From Torymus aiolomorphi (taxonomy: Eukaryota; Arthropoda; Insecta; Hymenoptera; Torymidae), in the NCBI GenBank assembly GCA_036365515.1, contig CM070873.1:221459376-221523375 (forward strand): 64,000 bases of DNA, read 5' to 3'. Numbering within the stretch: the first letter of the stretch is position 1; each line of letters opens with the position of its first letter. Of this stretch, positions 13,288 to 25,545 are shown piece after piece. The notes beneath the pieces were generated by a model. The model saw only the letters and a program-made list of their open reading frames with translations. It had not been told where the DNA came from and made no database searches. Both the position numbers and the translations under genes were made by a program.

Positions 13288-15390
13288 GCTTTCGGAAATA
13301 AAAAAAACTAGAATTTTATTTATTAAAGTAAGTCTCGCCATTTATGGTTGTTTATGTAAATTGTGGTTTTGATCGATCGGTTAATGAGTTAAAAGCTTAA
13401 TTTTAAAAAAGTTTTGAGGACTTGTGTGACACCGTCTTTCGTCTAAATAAAAGTAATTAATTAAGTAATCACAGGAATAGTCAGAATTTGACACCATTAG
13501 ATTCCAGGTTTATACAATCCAGATTTACTTCAGACCAATTGAATTCGATGACAAATTGTTAGAGCCGAGATAAAATATTAAACAATCTCATTAAATATAC
13601 TTTATTTTCAATCTTTAGAATTAGCTAAATGCCAATGAAAAATTAAATTACTAGATTGCAAAAACCTGGACTTTTAAACTTAAGAAATTAGATAAAGAAG
13701 TTGTCGCAATGTCTTTAAAATTGAACTTTTAACTTACTAACCATTCCATCTAAACCACAATTTACAGTATTTTGTTTAGTTTTTATTCCTTTATTTATTG
13801 CTATTATAAAATGATGTTGCAATGAAAGATCATAATTTTAAATTAGATTTTTATTGATGAATCATTAAATGTTTTAATAAAAAATTATTTTAATAAATCT
13901 TGTTGAGTTTTGAATTTTGCAAATTCGGTAAAATAATTATAAATGTACGATGCACATTAATCAGACAGTAGATTTGTTGTGAAAAGCTTTTATTTTAGTA
14001 AAAAAGTAGAGCTACAGTTTAAATTCGGTTCTAATAGTAAGCCTGTCCATCACTGTCCTAACCGATGCTCGTAATCTTTAAATTTTATTAGCCTTGAAGC
14101 ACTTAACGTTTTTCATTCACTTGACATTCCAAGTATGCTACCAATGAATAAGTAATTGAAAATTTTCAAAAAGACACGTCAAAGTCTATGTTGGAATTTC
14201 ATTATCAAATAGAAAATCGTAATGACTGAGAATTTCAATAACAATTACCTGCAAAAAAAATTGTCGATAGTTCAAATCGCAGAATACAAGCTAAAGATGA
14301 AACAGTTGAAAATTTAATTTTACTCAAATTTATTCAAAAAAATAAGCGCAAGTTCGCAAGAAACTTTCATTCACTTTACTTCGAAACAAAATACACGAAG
14401 CAGTTCTACTACACTTTCGTGCCCATGAACTCTTAACTGACGAACTTTAAACTCTGTTACATATGTTCTGAAAATTATGACGCTCGCGTCTCCTGGCTAA
14501 TTTTTTTTCTTACGATCATTCACTAGAGTCCGCAACAACTCCCCAGTAAACTATGCGAAAGTAGTTAAAAATGTTTGCGTCCATTAAAAATAATGTTTTC
14601 TCTGAGGGCGCTACAGTGAAAGCACAAGGTGCAAACCGAAGAAAAACATACCGCGCGAAACCTCTACATATCGTGGAATCGTTGAGACCCCGCGACACAC
14701 GCGGCGCGATCCAAGTTCGACGTAACGCGCGCTCATACAACATTCATCGCTCGCCACACAACAATTAAGCCCTGCGAGGATTTTGCCATTTTCTGGTTGG
14801 CGTTCAGCTGCGGCGGCGCGTGGCATGCAGTCCCGTGCATGCACGCGCCCACGCGGCATCGCCTTACCTTCAACGCTCGATTACTACTTACTTCGCGGGT
14901 CTATAACACACGAAAACACACGACGCCGATGACTCGTCATAAGGTCTACGTAAAAACTGTTTGTGTGTGCACGTGCATGTGCAAAAAAGAAAAGAAAAGG
15001 AAAATAAGCGCGGGGGTGCGACGGAACGTCGTTGAACCGGCCAAGGTGGTACCTCTCTCCATCTCCCTCTCTCTCTCGGTCTATCGAACGAATCAATCTA
15101 TTAGCACACGGCCAAGGTTCCAGTGTATAGCAGCGGCAGCAGCGACGGCCGTGTCACATGCTTGCCGCCGCTATCACGTGCGCGCGGCGTCTACGCTCGC
15201 TACCGCCAGCGCGAATCAATCATTAGAGGCGGTGTGCCGGCGTCGCGGCCCCCTACCGCCGCCACAGCGCCGCGCACCGGTACACACGCCTCGGTCGGCG
15301 TTGAAATTTCCTCGGAGGGCCGCGGAGACACCTGTGCGGCCGTCGCGGAAAAACGGGCGCCCAGGTTCGCCGGCTTTTCGACGAGCGAGT
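13288..15390. other. AT-rich spacer then CpG-rich block (14480-15390)
   Basis: Nothing recognised in 13288-14480. The CpG-rich block has CT runs at about 15055-15078 and opens a 228-codon plus-strand frame that continues straight into the neighbouring palindromic element, which argues against a gene. Confidence 0.45.
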
Positions 15391-15620
15391 GTACACAGAG
15401 GAAAGAAAATCTTAACTGTTAACGAACGGATGCTTGGATATGGACAAATGGAATGTTCATTTATAGTTAGACAAATTCGTTAACAATTAAGTTTGATTTG
15501 TTTACTCAACGATTCGTGACTTAACTGTTAACGAATTTGTCTAACTATAAATGAACATTCTATTTGCCCATATCCAAACGTCCGTTCGTTAACAGTTAAG
15601 ATTTTCTTTTCTCTGTGTAC
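15391..15620. mobile_element. 230 bp palindromic MITE with CACAGAG ends
   Basis: The left arm GTACACAGAGGAAAGAAAAT, followed by TTAACTGTTAACGAACG, is mirrored at the right end. The arms span about 110 bases each with few mismatches, including GTTAGACAAATTCGTTAAC. If the ends are taken as CACAGAG, both are flanked by TA. It forms an almost complete foldback. Confidence 0.85.
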
Positions 15621-17612
15621 GATGAAAGCGCTAAACGTGTTGCATTCACCCACCGAAATGTAGGTTGATTGATGGAATTTTTATTGTGTAACTTCTATAT
15701 TTTAGGGATTTAAAGATCTTTTGGTTATGATAAATGTATCTACGAATTTTAAAAAACTTATGTGACAACGATATTTTAGAAATTTTCAGATACTTTGTTT
15801 TTTGAGAATGAAAAGATTGATCTTTTATAAAAGACATTTTAATCAAATATTACGCTTTAACAATTTCGAATTAGGAAAAATTCGTGAAAGTTTGACATAA
15901 TGCAAGTAGATGCGGCCGTACACGGTAAGACAACTCCTGCAGCCGAATTTTATTATTTAGTTTTCGATTGCTTTTCTAAATTAGAAAAAACTAAGTACGA
16001 TTGCTAGAGTAAAAGTAGAATTATGTTTATACAAATAAAAAAATGCTTTCGGGAACATCTTGCCAATATTATCATTTAAAATTATAACTGTAATTCTGTG
16101 ATAACCCAATTTCAAACAAGGAAAATAACTTCGCATCTATTTAAAAACTATAAAATAATTGTTATTGTCATTAGAAGTTCACACAGCGAAATATTAAATT
16201 ACAATCGGTCGAAAAAGCGCACTTACCCACCTCCGCGCGTGAGCGAAACGCTAAACCGGATCCCCTTCGCGGTCGCGCGTGCGCGTGAGATTTCGTCGCG
16301 GGGTTTTTGCGCGTGCACGCGAGGTGTACACAGACACACGAGATGCCAGCAGGACGGCATTCCGGCCTTACGCGTAAACACGTATCTGAAATGCCAGTGT
16401 TTAAGCGCCGCGCTTTAACAGCGTAGGCGTGAGGCGTTTTAATTTGCCGGGCGGGTCGTTAGTGGGAAATAGTGGAGCACGGCAGTAAACTTAACAGGCT
16501 TGGCTGCCTGCGTACACACACACGTACACACTCGGAGGCACGCCACCTTCCACACATATACACACAGAGCGTGGCATTAGCGCAGAGCGAGAAAGAGAGA
16601 GAACGCGAGAAGCGGCTCACGAGGACTTTGCCAACCGCTAGCTGATTTATCGAGCAATTGGTTTTCCGTTATACGAGGGGCTGATCCTTACCCGCGCGGT
16701 TTGTCGCCGTCGCTGTCGGCGTCCCCCCCTACAGTCGCATCGCGCCATCATCGTTAGCTTTTTATCCTTCTGAGAATCCGACGGGCAGCAGCGCGGCCAG
16801 TGCGCCGGCAGCTTGTTGAGCGACCGACGGACGACAATCGCTTTTTCGCGGAACCCACTGGATCGAATGGCTCTAGGCTCGCTAGCTCTGTCGCGGCGAG
16901 TTTTTCGGTCGAGGGGACGCGCGAGAGAGTCGCACTACGACGACACCCTACCTCCCGCTCTCTCTCGCGCGCGCGCGAACTATATACACAGCTCAAGCAC
17001 CGTAAGTGGTAATTAACGGAATCGCTTAAACGAACGCTTACCGGACGATTGGCGTGTCTTCTCTGCGGGCTTTCTTTCCGCAGAAAAATCGAACCGTCGC
17101 GGCACTTTGATAGCTGCGCGGTTAATAACTTATATGGGTATGCGCGAGACAAACTTTTCTGTTGTTTTCTTTTTTTTTCTTAGCTCGTGCCGATCTCGTT
17201 CAAAGAGTGCAATGTGTATAATTGATGCTCTCACCCGCAGTTTGTGCGCTTGTCGTCTAAAGTATCGATTAGGTAATAGGCGCTCGGAACTTTCTTTTAT
17301 TATTTTACTATGTTTATGGGAATTGTTTAGTTTAATATTGTATTCCTTAAATAACTGTAACGTCCCTAATTTATCAATAATCTATTTTATTAAATAGATA
17401 GAAATAATTCTTCCGTACATCTATCAAGTTAGCCTATATTAACTTATATTAGTTTAACCATAAATTGATTTGAGAATATTAAACGAAAATAAAATGTGAA
17501 TAAATGTACTTAAAATTAATACTTAGAATTAAGAGAAATAAAATTCGTCTATAAAGGCTTAAGGTATCAAAATCGTTGCTCGAATCAATGTTTATATTTA
17601 CATCTTTTCGTA
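15621..17612. other. AT-rich spacer and CpG-rich block (16230-17280)
   Basis: Frames in the CpG-rich block run on both strands at once and reflect composition. No RNA gene or repeat family recognised. Confidence 0.45.
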
Positions 17613-18722
17613 CACGGAGAGAAAAATTTCAGTAAAAATTACAAAAAGTTCCGCAATTTTTACTGAACTTTTCGGTACTGTGGTAACAGACTGCCAAAAT
17701 GAGCGGATTTACTTGACTTTCTATACTTTTTATAGAATTTTCAGTAAAAATTACCGAACTGTTCAGTAAATTTTAAGAAAAGGTTTGGAAGTTTTCGTTG
17801 GCGTAACGTGCGGTGGCGCTGTTGACTGTTGTGCGCATGCGCGTTCTTGAATTTCAGCGAGAATTACCGTGCACAACCGGTAGATGGCGAATATTGAAAC
17901 TCGCAAGTGACCACGACTTTCCTCAGTTAGTATATAAGTCCGCTGAGTTTCTAAAGTTCATATGTAAGCGTTTGCGTATTGCGAAATGTAAGGCATTACT
18001 TAGGTTATGTGTAGTATAGTAGTTAGATATGTTTAGGACTTTAGATATAAAAATTTCCTATGTAAAAGCGGCGTGCATATTTACATCTTATCTTACACCA
18101 CAAGGAAAGCAACACTGGATTCCCAACTATTAAAATGGCGATAAGTGCGATTAATATCAAGGAGCGCGGGAGCGCTCCGAAGGCAAGTAACAGTCAAACA
18201 ATGCAGAAGAGGCCTAAGGAGTGACCCGTGCCTTATATTCTTTGATATGAGAGCGCGAAAACTTTGATCGCGTTGTATTTTATCTATGCAGAATAAATAT
18301 CTAGCATAATACACTTGTTGAAATCTATGTTCATTATGCTAGAAAAATTTGAAGGTTTTATTCAAAAATATTGTCTCATTTAAGAGATATTGAGTATCAA
18401 AGAATCAGACTGGTCGATTCCAATCTTTAAATTTTTTCCTTTTCTTTCATCAGACCTGCATCCGCTTCCGATCACGTGATACGTATAACGTCACGTGACC
18501 CCATACGACCCAGCGTGTATATATATATATATATATATGTACACCGTATCCATCGACCTAACCTTATTTACATATAATAACATGTCAGTATTTTTTTATT
18601 ATACACACAGATATATATATTACAAATGTTATCATATCGTGATCATATCGTGATATCGTGAGTTAGTATAAATTAGTTAATAATATGTAAAAATCTCAAA
18701 TAGTCAACTGGTGATGAGAAGA

Positions 18723-19465
18723 ATTTATCTATTCTTCGTGTATCAATCAATCAATGGGAAAATAACTTTTATTAGATAAGTACTTACTGGCTAAATGTTA
18801 AATGGCTAAAATCATTTTGTAAAATTGATACTTTGTGTGATTTTTTATTTTTACAGATTTTTTATAGATATTATACCAGAATTATACCAGAAGATTTTTT
18901 TCGAGTCCTTTTGGAAATATAGGGATAAGGAGTTCTAATCGTGTAATGTGTCTGAAAATTTTGAATTAGCAAAAATGAACGACTGCCCTCATGACCCTGG
19001 TTGTTATTTTATTATTAATGGACAACAAAAAATTATTTTAATACATGAACAGACGCTTAGGAATAGAATAATTTATATTAAAGATTTATCTATTCTTCGT
19101 GTATCAGTCAATCAATGGGAAAAATAACTTTTATTAGATAAGTACTTACTGGCTGAATGTTAAATGGCTAAAATCATGTTGTAAAAATTGATACTTTGTG
19201 TGATTTTTTATTTTTACAGATTTTTTACAGATATTATACCAGAAGATTTTTTTCGAGTCCTTTTGGAAATATTGAGATATATGTATAATATAGCCAATAA
19301 TGTTAAGGAGTTCTAATCGTGTAATGTGTCTGAAAAATCTAATTTTGAATTAGCAAAAATGAACGACTGCCCTCATGACCCTGGTTGTTATTATTAATGG
19401 ACGACAAAAAGTTATTTTAATACATGAACAGACGCGTAGGAATAGAATAATTTATATTAAAGAAG
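18723..19465 (+). repeat. Tandem duplication of a 361 bp unit
   Basis: Two copies start at about 18723 and 19084 with ATTTATCTATTCTTCGTGT and continue with close similarity to ATTTATATTAAAGA. Copy 2 has a five-base loss in the small ORF and an insertion near 19275. The spacing indicates a simple tandem duplication inside the left part of the composite element. Confidence 0.85.
18975..19127 (+). CDS. Small unrecognised ORF in copy 1 of the 361 bp duplication
   Basis: An ATG opens a 50-codon frame beginning MNDCPHDPGCYFIINGQQK and continuing with IILIHEQTLRNRIIYIK, then runs over the duplication junction to a stop. In copy 2 the same start (19359) is broken by a five-base deletion. The downstream frame there (19375-19560) keeps INGRQK.ILIHEQT and adds a hydrophilic tail with a KRKTEVQANTIYD stretch. 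Reading the two copies together suggests a decayed coding segment of about 68 residues or more. No family is recognised and the start context is AT-rich. Confidence 0.3.
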   Translation: MNDCPHDPGCYFIINGQQKIILIHEQTLRNRIIYIKDLSILRVSVNQWEK

Positions 19466-19560
19466 ATAGTAAGAATATATATAGCACTACTCAAAAAAGA
19501 AAAACAGAAGTGCAGGCAAATACTATTTACGATACAATATTTTCAAGATGTATTTTATAA
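19375..19560 (+). pseudogene. Frameshifted second copy of the small ORF
   Basis: Copy 2 of the duplicated ORF. The stretch coding PGCY is followed by a five-base loss relative to copy 1, which moves the ATG at 19359 out of frame. The remaining frame lacks an ATG at a matching position and ends at TAA. It retains the longer C-terminal part that copy 1 has lost to the duplication junction. Confidence 0.35.
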
Positions 19561-19599
19561 TATCCTCAACATGAAAATTTTATAAATCAAATGTTATTG

Positions 19600-20940
19600 A
19601 TAACAAATTGTGATTGTGATTAAAAAATGACATCTACCAGTATTTGGTGTAATATAAAAAAATAAAATACCGGTAAAATGTGTTGCATGAAATGTTATAT
19701 CAAATTAAAAAACTTCTCCTTAAAATCAGTTTCAAATATTTTGAAAATAGCTCAAGTGTGTATTAATAAGTAATTACGTCTTATGAGGTTTATAAACATC
19801 ATAATAAACTTTTGCATACAAAAAAATATTGCTCAGTGACACGCGAGGTTATATATATATATATATATATATAAATATACAATATAATTTTCAGTGTTTA
19901 AAATATGGTACTGGTATGACGTGCTACATGAAGTGTTTATAATTAAATTTTAAAACTTCTATTAAAAATCAGTTTCAAATATTTGAGAATAGAACAAGTG
20001 TGTATTAATAAATAAAATAATTATTTTAGAAGAATATTAAAAATTGGTCTTCATATTTGACAGGATTAAATTATTATTATTACAAAACGACATCTAATCA
20101 GTGTTTTGCGTAATAAATAAAATAAAATACCGGTATGATGTGTTGCATGAAGTGCATATATAACTAAATTTTATTGATGACAAATAACATATAGTGATTA
20201 AAAAATGGCATGTAATCAGTGTTTGTATTATTAAATAAAATAAAATATCAGTATGATATGTCCAATGAAGTGCATATATAAATCAAATGTTATTGATAAC
20301 AAATTGTGATTACAAAATGACATCTATCAGTATTTGGTGTAATATAAAAAAATAAAATACGGGTAAAATGTGTTGCATGAAATGTTATATCAAATTTAAA
20401 AACTTCTCCTTAAAATCAGTTTCAAATATTTTGAAAATAGCTTAAGCATGTATTAATAAGTAATTACATCTTATGAGGTTCATAAACATCATAATAAACT
20501 TTTGCATACAAGAAAATATTGCTCAGTGACACGCGAGGTTATATATAAATATACAATATAATTTTCAATGTTTTGTGTAATAATAAATAAAATATGGTAC
20601 TGGTACGACGTGCTACATGAAGTGTTTATAATCAAATTTTAAAACTTCTATTAAAAATCAGTTTCAAATATTTGAGAATAGAACAAGTGTGTATTAATAT
20701 AAATAAAATAATTACATGTTATGAGATTCATAAACTTCATAATAAGCTTTTGCATAGAAAAAAATATTGCTGAGTGATATATAATTTTCAGTGTTTTGTG
20801 TAATAAATAAAATAAAGTAACTGGTATGATGTCTTACATGAAGTGTTTATAATCAAATTTTTAAAACTTCTATTAAAAATCAGTTTCAAAATATTTTTTA
20901 ATATAACAAGTGTGTATTAATAATATTGGAATCAAAATTT
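19600..20940 (+). repeat. Degenerate AT-rich tandem array
   Basis: Recurring modules contain AATAAATAAAATAAAATAC, a GGTA.GATGTG core, TTGCATGAAGTG and AAAATCAGTTTCAAATATTT. Seven or so partial units are spaced 110-240 bases apart (around 19654, 19894, 20106, 20218, 20330, 20565 and 20791). The array crosses the boundary of the left inverted-repeat arm and is mirrored in the right arm. Function unknown. Confidence 0.75.
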
Positions 20941-22267
20941 CATTTAAATAACGATATTTGATGTAAAAATTTCTACAAATTAAACAAAAGAAAGTTATGA
21001 AATCAATTCCTATAAAGTCAAGTATTTATTATTCAATATATTTTTTTATAAAGCTTTTATAATAAAACATTTTTATATTACTTTTTACAAAAGTATAAAC
21101 CAAGGCAAGTAACAGTGTATTACCAGCCGCTTCTATGTAATTTTCTCTACGAAAAATTTTTAGAAAGACGAACTTAAAATGGTAAAAAATATTTAAAAAA
21201 CTTTTTCTGTGAATACGTTTGTAATAAACTCATTAAATACAAATCTAACAAAAGAAAGTAATGAAATCAATACGCATAAAGTCAAGTACTTACCATTAAT
21301 TCTTGGAATAAATAAAAAATTTTTTTTATTTAAAGAATTCATTTAATCGCCAACACTTATATCTATGTGAATATTACTATTTCAAATACGTTTTGTCGAT
21401 AGCTATGTTTTTTTCAACTTGAAGACCTAAAATTTATCTTCCTTGGAACATTGTATATTGGAATCAAAATTTCATTTAAATAACGATGTTTGATGTAAAA
21501 ATTTCTACAAATTAAACAAAAGAAAGTTATGAAATCAATTCCTATAAAGTCAAGTATTTATTATCATAAATCTATTTTCGGAGTAAATACATTTTTTTAT
21601 TACAAACATTTATTCGCCAACGCTTATATATATTTTTATATGTTACTTCAACAAAGAATATAGAAGTTCAAAATTTCGAACTCAAAGACAAAAAAATTCA
21701 TTTTCCTTCAAGATATTGCATGTTGGAATTGAATTCATTTAAACGACATTTTTTAAATAATACAAAAGAAAGTTGTGATATCAATTCCCAGATAATCAAG
21801 TATTTTTATTATCATTTAAACCACGACATTTTTTATAAATTATGCAAAAGAATGTTGTGATATCTATTCCCAGATAGTTAAGTATTTTTATTATAATTAT
21901 AATTGAGTTGATTATATATTATAACGATACTTTCTTTTTCGAACAATATCTTTTACATTATATATGATTGAGATGTTAATGGTTCAACGGTCAATTTTTA
22001 CGTTTATATCCATGTGGCCTAGTGGAATTGCTTACTCTATTTATTATATAATATTTATAATAATAAGCCAGCTATCCCAAAAGTTCTTAAGAAATAAGAA
22101 ATTTTTTCAAAAAGTTTTCCACAGAAATTTGAATATCTTTTTATAAAACTTTGAGATACTGTAAAATATTTATTAAACTTATATGTAGATTTGTTTGACA
22201 CATTTTAAAGGTTTTTCATTGTAAAAAATTAATGATAAACATACTTGCCGGACCCGTCCTTTGGCAG
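19968..22267 (+). repeat. Left arm of a 2.3 kb inverted repeat
   Basis: This arm is the near-identical reverse complement of 23004-25305. The outer end is ATCAGTTTCAAATATTTGAG and the inner end is GACCCGTCCTTTGGCAG. Offset checks at the outer end, at an internal 60-codon frame and at the inner end agree within 2 bases over 2.3 kb, so indels are very few. It contains part of the tandem array and an AT-rich hydrophobic 60-codon frame (21964-22146), identical in translation to its mirror copy and not recognised. Confidence 0.93.
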
Positions 22268-22716
22268 TTCAAGCTATTGAGCTACATAATTTGCTAAAGA
22301 AATATCGAATGATTATTAGTACATTAACGATTTAGAAATAAATATCCTTTTGGCACGTTAAGAATACAATTGCATAATAAAAGTAGAGTACTTCAAAAAA
22401 TATTATTTGATAAAATTATAAAAGTAATTGATAATAATCTTATTATTGTAATGTTCTAATAATATAAAGTTCATATAACAATTATTATGTATACTGCATG
22501 CATTTGCGTATGACATTTAGTCATGAACTATACAAAAAATTAATGTTATCATTATGAAATCCATTCATGGCCAGCACTGACTCAAGTAGATGTGTTACTA
22601 TTTATAATAATATTAATACTCGTCGTATAGTTGAATTCAATTAAACTATTGAATTTCAATAAACTATGTCAATAAACTAATTGAAATTGAAATAAAATTA
22701 ATCGACAATCAATTTA

Positions 22717-22920
22717 AGGCGATGTTAGTGCCATCCGTTACTGATGATTGCAGGGATACATTATTTTCATTCAATTTTGAGTTTGGAGACAATATCACTC
22801 TGGTGTGTTATAGTTAGTTATCAAATCTATAACATGTCAGAGAGATTTTTGTCAAAATTAAAAATTGAATGAGAAAAACGGGACTTCAGTCGGCGGTAAC
22901 TAAGGGGCCTTACATCGCCT
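22717..22920. mobile_element. 204 bp palindromic MITE nested in the inverted-repeat spacer
   Basis: Ends are AGGCGATGT and ACATCGCCT, flanked by TA on both sides (22715-22716 and 22921-22922). The arms share further stretches such as TCATTCAATTTT with its complement. A TA target duplication and short TIRs fit a Tc1/mariner-type non-autonomous element. It sits close to the symmetry centre of the large inverted repeat. Confidence 0.65.
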
Positions 22921-23003
22921 TACCGAAAAGCGAAAAGTAAGCAATGTTGCCAAAACAGTTCTAGAAATTTTCTTTTTTTAATAGTCAACTGTTTCGCTAA
23001 AAA

Positions 23004-25305
23004 CTGCCAAAGGACGGGTCCGGCAAGTATGTTTATCATTAATTTTTTACAATGAAAAACCTTTAAAATGTGTCAAACAAATCTACATATAAGTTTAATA
23101 AATATTTTACAGTATCTCAAAGTTTTATAAAAAGATATTCAAATTTCTGTGGAAAACTTTTTGAAAAAATTTCTTATTTCTTAAGAACTTTTGGGATAGC
23201 TGGCTTATTATTATAAATATTATATAATAAATAGAGTAAGCAATTCCACTAGGCCACATGGATATAAACGTAAAAATTGACCGTTGAACCATTAACATCT
23301 CAATCATATATAATGTAAAAGATATTGTTCGAAAAAGAAAGTATCGTTATAATATATAATCAACTCAATTATAATTATAATAAAAATACTTAACTATCTG
23401 GGAATAGATATCACAACATTCTTTTGCATAATTTATAAAAAATGTCGTGGTTTAAATGATAATAAAAATACTTGATTATCTGGGAATTGATATCACAACT
23501 TTCTTTTGTATTATTTAAAAAATGTCGTTTAAATGAATTCAATTCCAACATGCAATATCTTGAAGGAAAATGAATTTTTTTGTCTTTGAGTTCGAAATTT
23601 TGAACTTCTATATTCTTTGTTGAAGTAACATATAAAAATATATATAAGCGTTGGCGAATAAATGTTTGTAATAAAAAAATGTATTTACTCCGAAAATAGA
23701 TTTATGATAATAAATACTTGACTTTATAGGAATTGATTTCATAACTTTCTTTTGTTTAATTTGTAGAAATTTTTACATCAAACATCGTTATTTAAATGAA
23801 ATTTTGATTCCAATATACAATGTTCCAAGGAAGATAAATTTTAGGTCTTCAAGTTGAAAAAAACATAGCTATCGACAAAACGTATTTGAAATAGTAATAT
23901 TCACATAGATATAAGTGTTGGCGATTAAATGAATTCTTTAAATAAAAAAAAATTTTTTTATTTATTCCAAGAATTAATGGTAAGTACTTGACTTTATGCG
24001 TATTGATTTCATTACTTTCTTTTGTTAGATTTGTATTTAATGAGTTTATTACAAACGTATTCACAGAAAAAGTTTTTTAAATATTTTTTACCATTTTAAG
24101 TTCGTCTTTCTAAAAATTTTTCGTAGAGAAAATTACATAGAAGCGGCTGGTAATACACTGTTACTTGCCTTGGTTTATACTTTTGTAAAAAGTAATATAA
24201 AAATGTTTTATTATAAAAGCTTTATAAAAAATATATTGAATAATAAATACTTGACTTTATAGGAATTGATTTCATAACTTTCTTTTGTTTAATTTGTAGA
24301 AATTTTTACATCAAATATCGTTATTTAAATGAAATTTTGATTCCAATATTATTAATACACACTTGTTATATTAAAAAAATATTTGAAACTGATTTTTAAT
24401 AGAAGTTTTAAAAATTTGATTATAAACACTTCATGTAAGACATCATACCAGTTACTTTATTTTATTTATTACACAAAACACTGAAAATTATATATCACTC
24501 AGCAATATTTTTTTCTATGCAAAAGCTTATTATGAAGTTTATGAATCTCATAACATGTAATTATTTTATTTATATTAATACACACTTGTTCTATTCTCAA
24601 ATATTTGAAACTGATTTTTAATAGAAGTTTTAAAATTTGATTATAAACACTTCATGTAGCACGTCGTACCAGTACCATATTTTATTTATTATTACACAAA
24701 ACATTGAAAATTATATTGTATATTTATATATAACCTCGCGTGTCACTGAGCAATATTTTCTTGTATGCAAAAGTTTATTATGATGTTTATGAACCTCATA
24801 AGATGTAATTACTTATTAATACATGCTTAAGCTATTTTCAAAATATTTGAAACTGATTTTAAGGAGAAGTTTTTAAATTTGATATAACATTTCATGCAAC
24901 ACATTTTACCCGTATTTTATTTTTTTATATTACACCAAATACTGATAGATGTCATTTTGTAATCACAATTTGTTATCAATAACATTTGATTTATATATGC
25001 ACTTCATTGGACATATCATACTGATATTTTATTTTATTTAATAATACAAAACACTGATTACATGCCATTTTTTAATCACTATATGTTATTTGTCATCAAT
25101 AAAATTTAGTTATATATGCACTTCATGCAACACATCATACCGGTATTTTATTTTATTTATTACGCAAAACACTGATTAGATGTCGTTTTGTAATAATAAT
25201 AATTTAATCCTGTCAAATATGAAGACCAATTTTTAATATTCTTCTAAAATAATTATTTTATTTATTAATACACACTTGTTCTATTCTCAAATATTTGAAA
25301 CTGAT
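23004..25305 (-). repeat. Right arm of a 2.3 kb inverted repeat
   Basis: Mirror copy of 19968-22267. The 60-codon frame reappears at 23307..23125 on the minus strand with an identical translation. The near-identity implies recent duplication or ongoing gene conversion between arms, or an assembly artefact. Any transcript through both arms would form very long double-stranded RNA. Confidence 0.93.
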
Positions 25306-25545
25306 AAATTATTCCAATAAATGGATAAATTTTTTTTAATTACCATATTCGCCATATTCTATAAAATTTATAACTCAAAAAAGAGTAAAAATTATGGAAC
25401 GGTTCAGTAAAAAGTAAGTGCTTAGAAAAATTACCGAACTGTTCTGTAAAATTTACAAAAATGTCAGTCTGTTACCATAGTACCGTGAAGTTCGGTAAAA
25501 ATTATCGAACTTTTTGTAATTTTTACTGAAAATTTTCTCTCCGTG

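Larger units (their letters stand above)
17613..25545. mobile_element. 7.9 kb composite foldback element with related inverted ends
   Basis: The left end begins CACGGAGAGAAAAATTTCAG and the right end, reverse-complemented, begins CACGGAGAGAAAATTTTCAG. Similarity continues for about 85 bases, including GTAACAGACTG. Both ends abut TA (17611-17612 and 25546-25547), consistent with a 2-bp TA target duplication, as in Tc1/mariner-like or related elements. Inside lie about 2.3 kb of unique left sequence, two opposed 2.3 kb arms, and a spacer. No transposase frame is visible, so it would be non-autonomous. The alternative is nested insertions that happen to be bounded by two copies of a small MITE. 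Confidence 0.6.

Noticed and set aside
14797..15483. 228-codon plus-strand open frame
   Set aside because: Starts without a convincing context, is compositionally driven by the CpG-rich block, and runs on into a palindromic mobile element.
22010..22035. TGGCCTAGTGGAA, an exact tRNA A-box match
   Set aside because: No B box at the right distance and no cloverleaf pairing; single-motif coincidence.
21964..22146. 60-codon hydrophobic frame present in both inverted-repeat arms
   Set aside because: Its perfect match in 23307..23125 reflects arm identity, not selection; AT-rich Ile/Phe/Tyr composition is expected by chance.
17613..25545. Autonomous DNA transposon, Maverick or provirus
   Set aside because: No transposase, integrase, polymerase or capsid-like frame was seen within the 7.9 kb, only short AT-rich ORFs.
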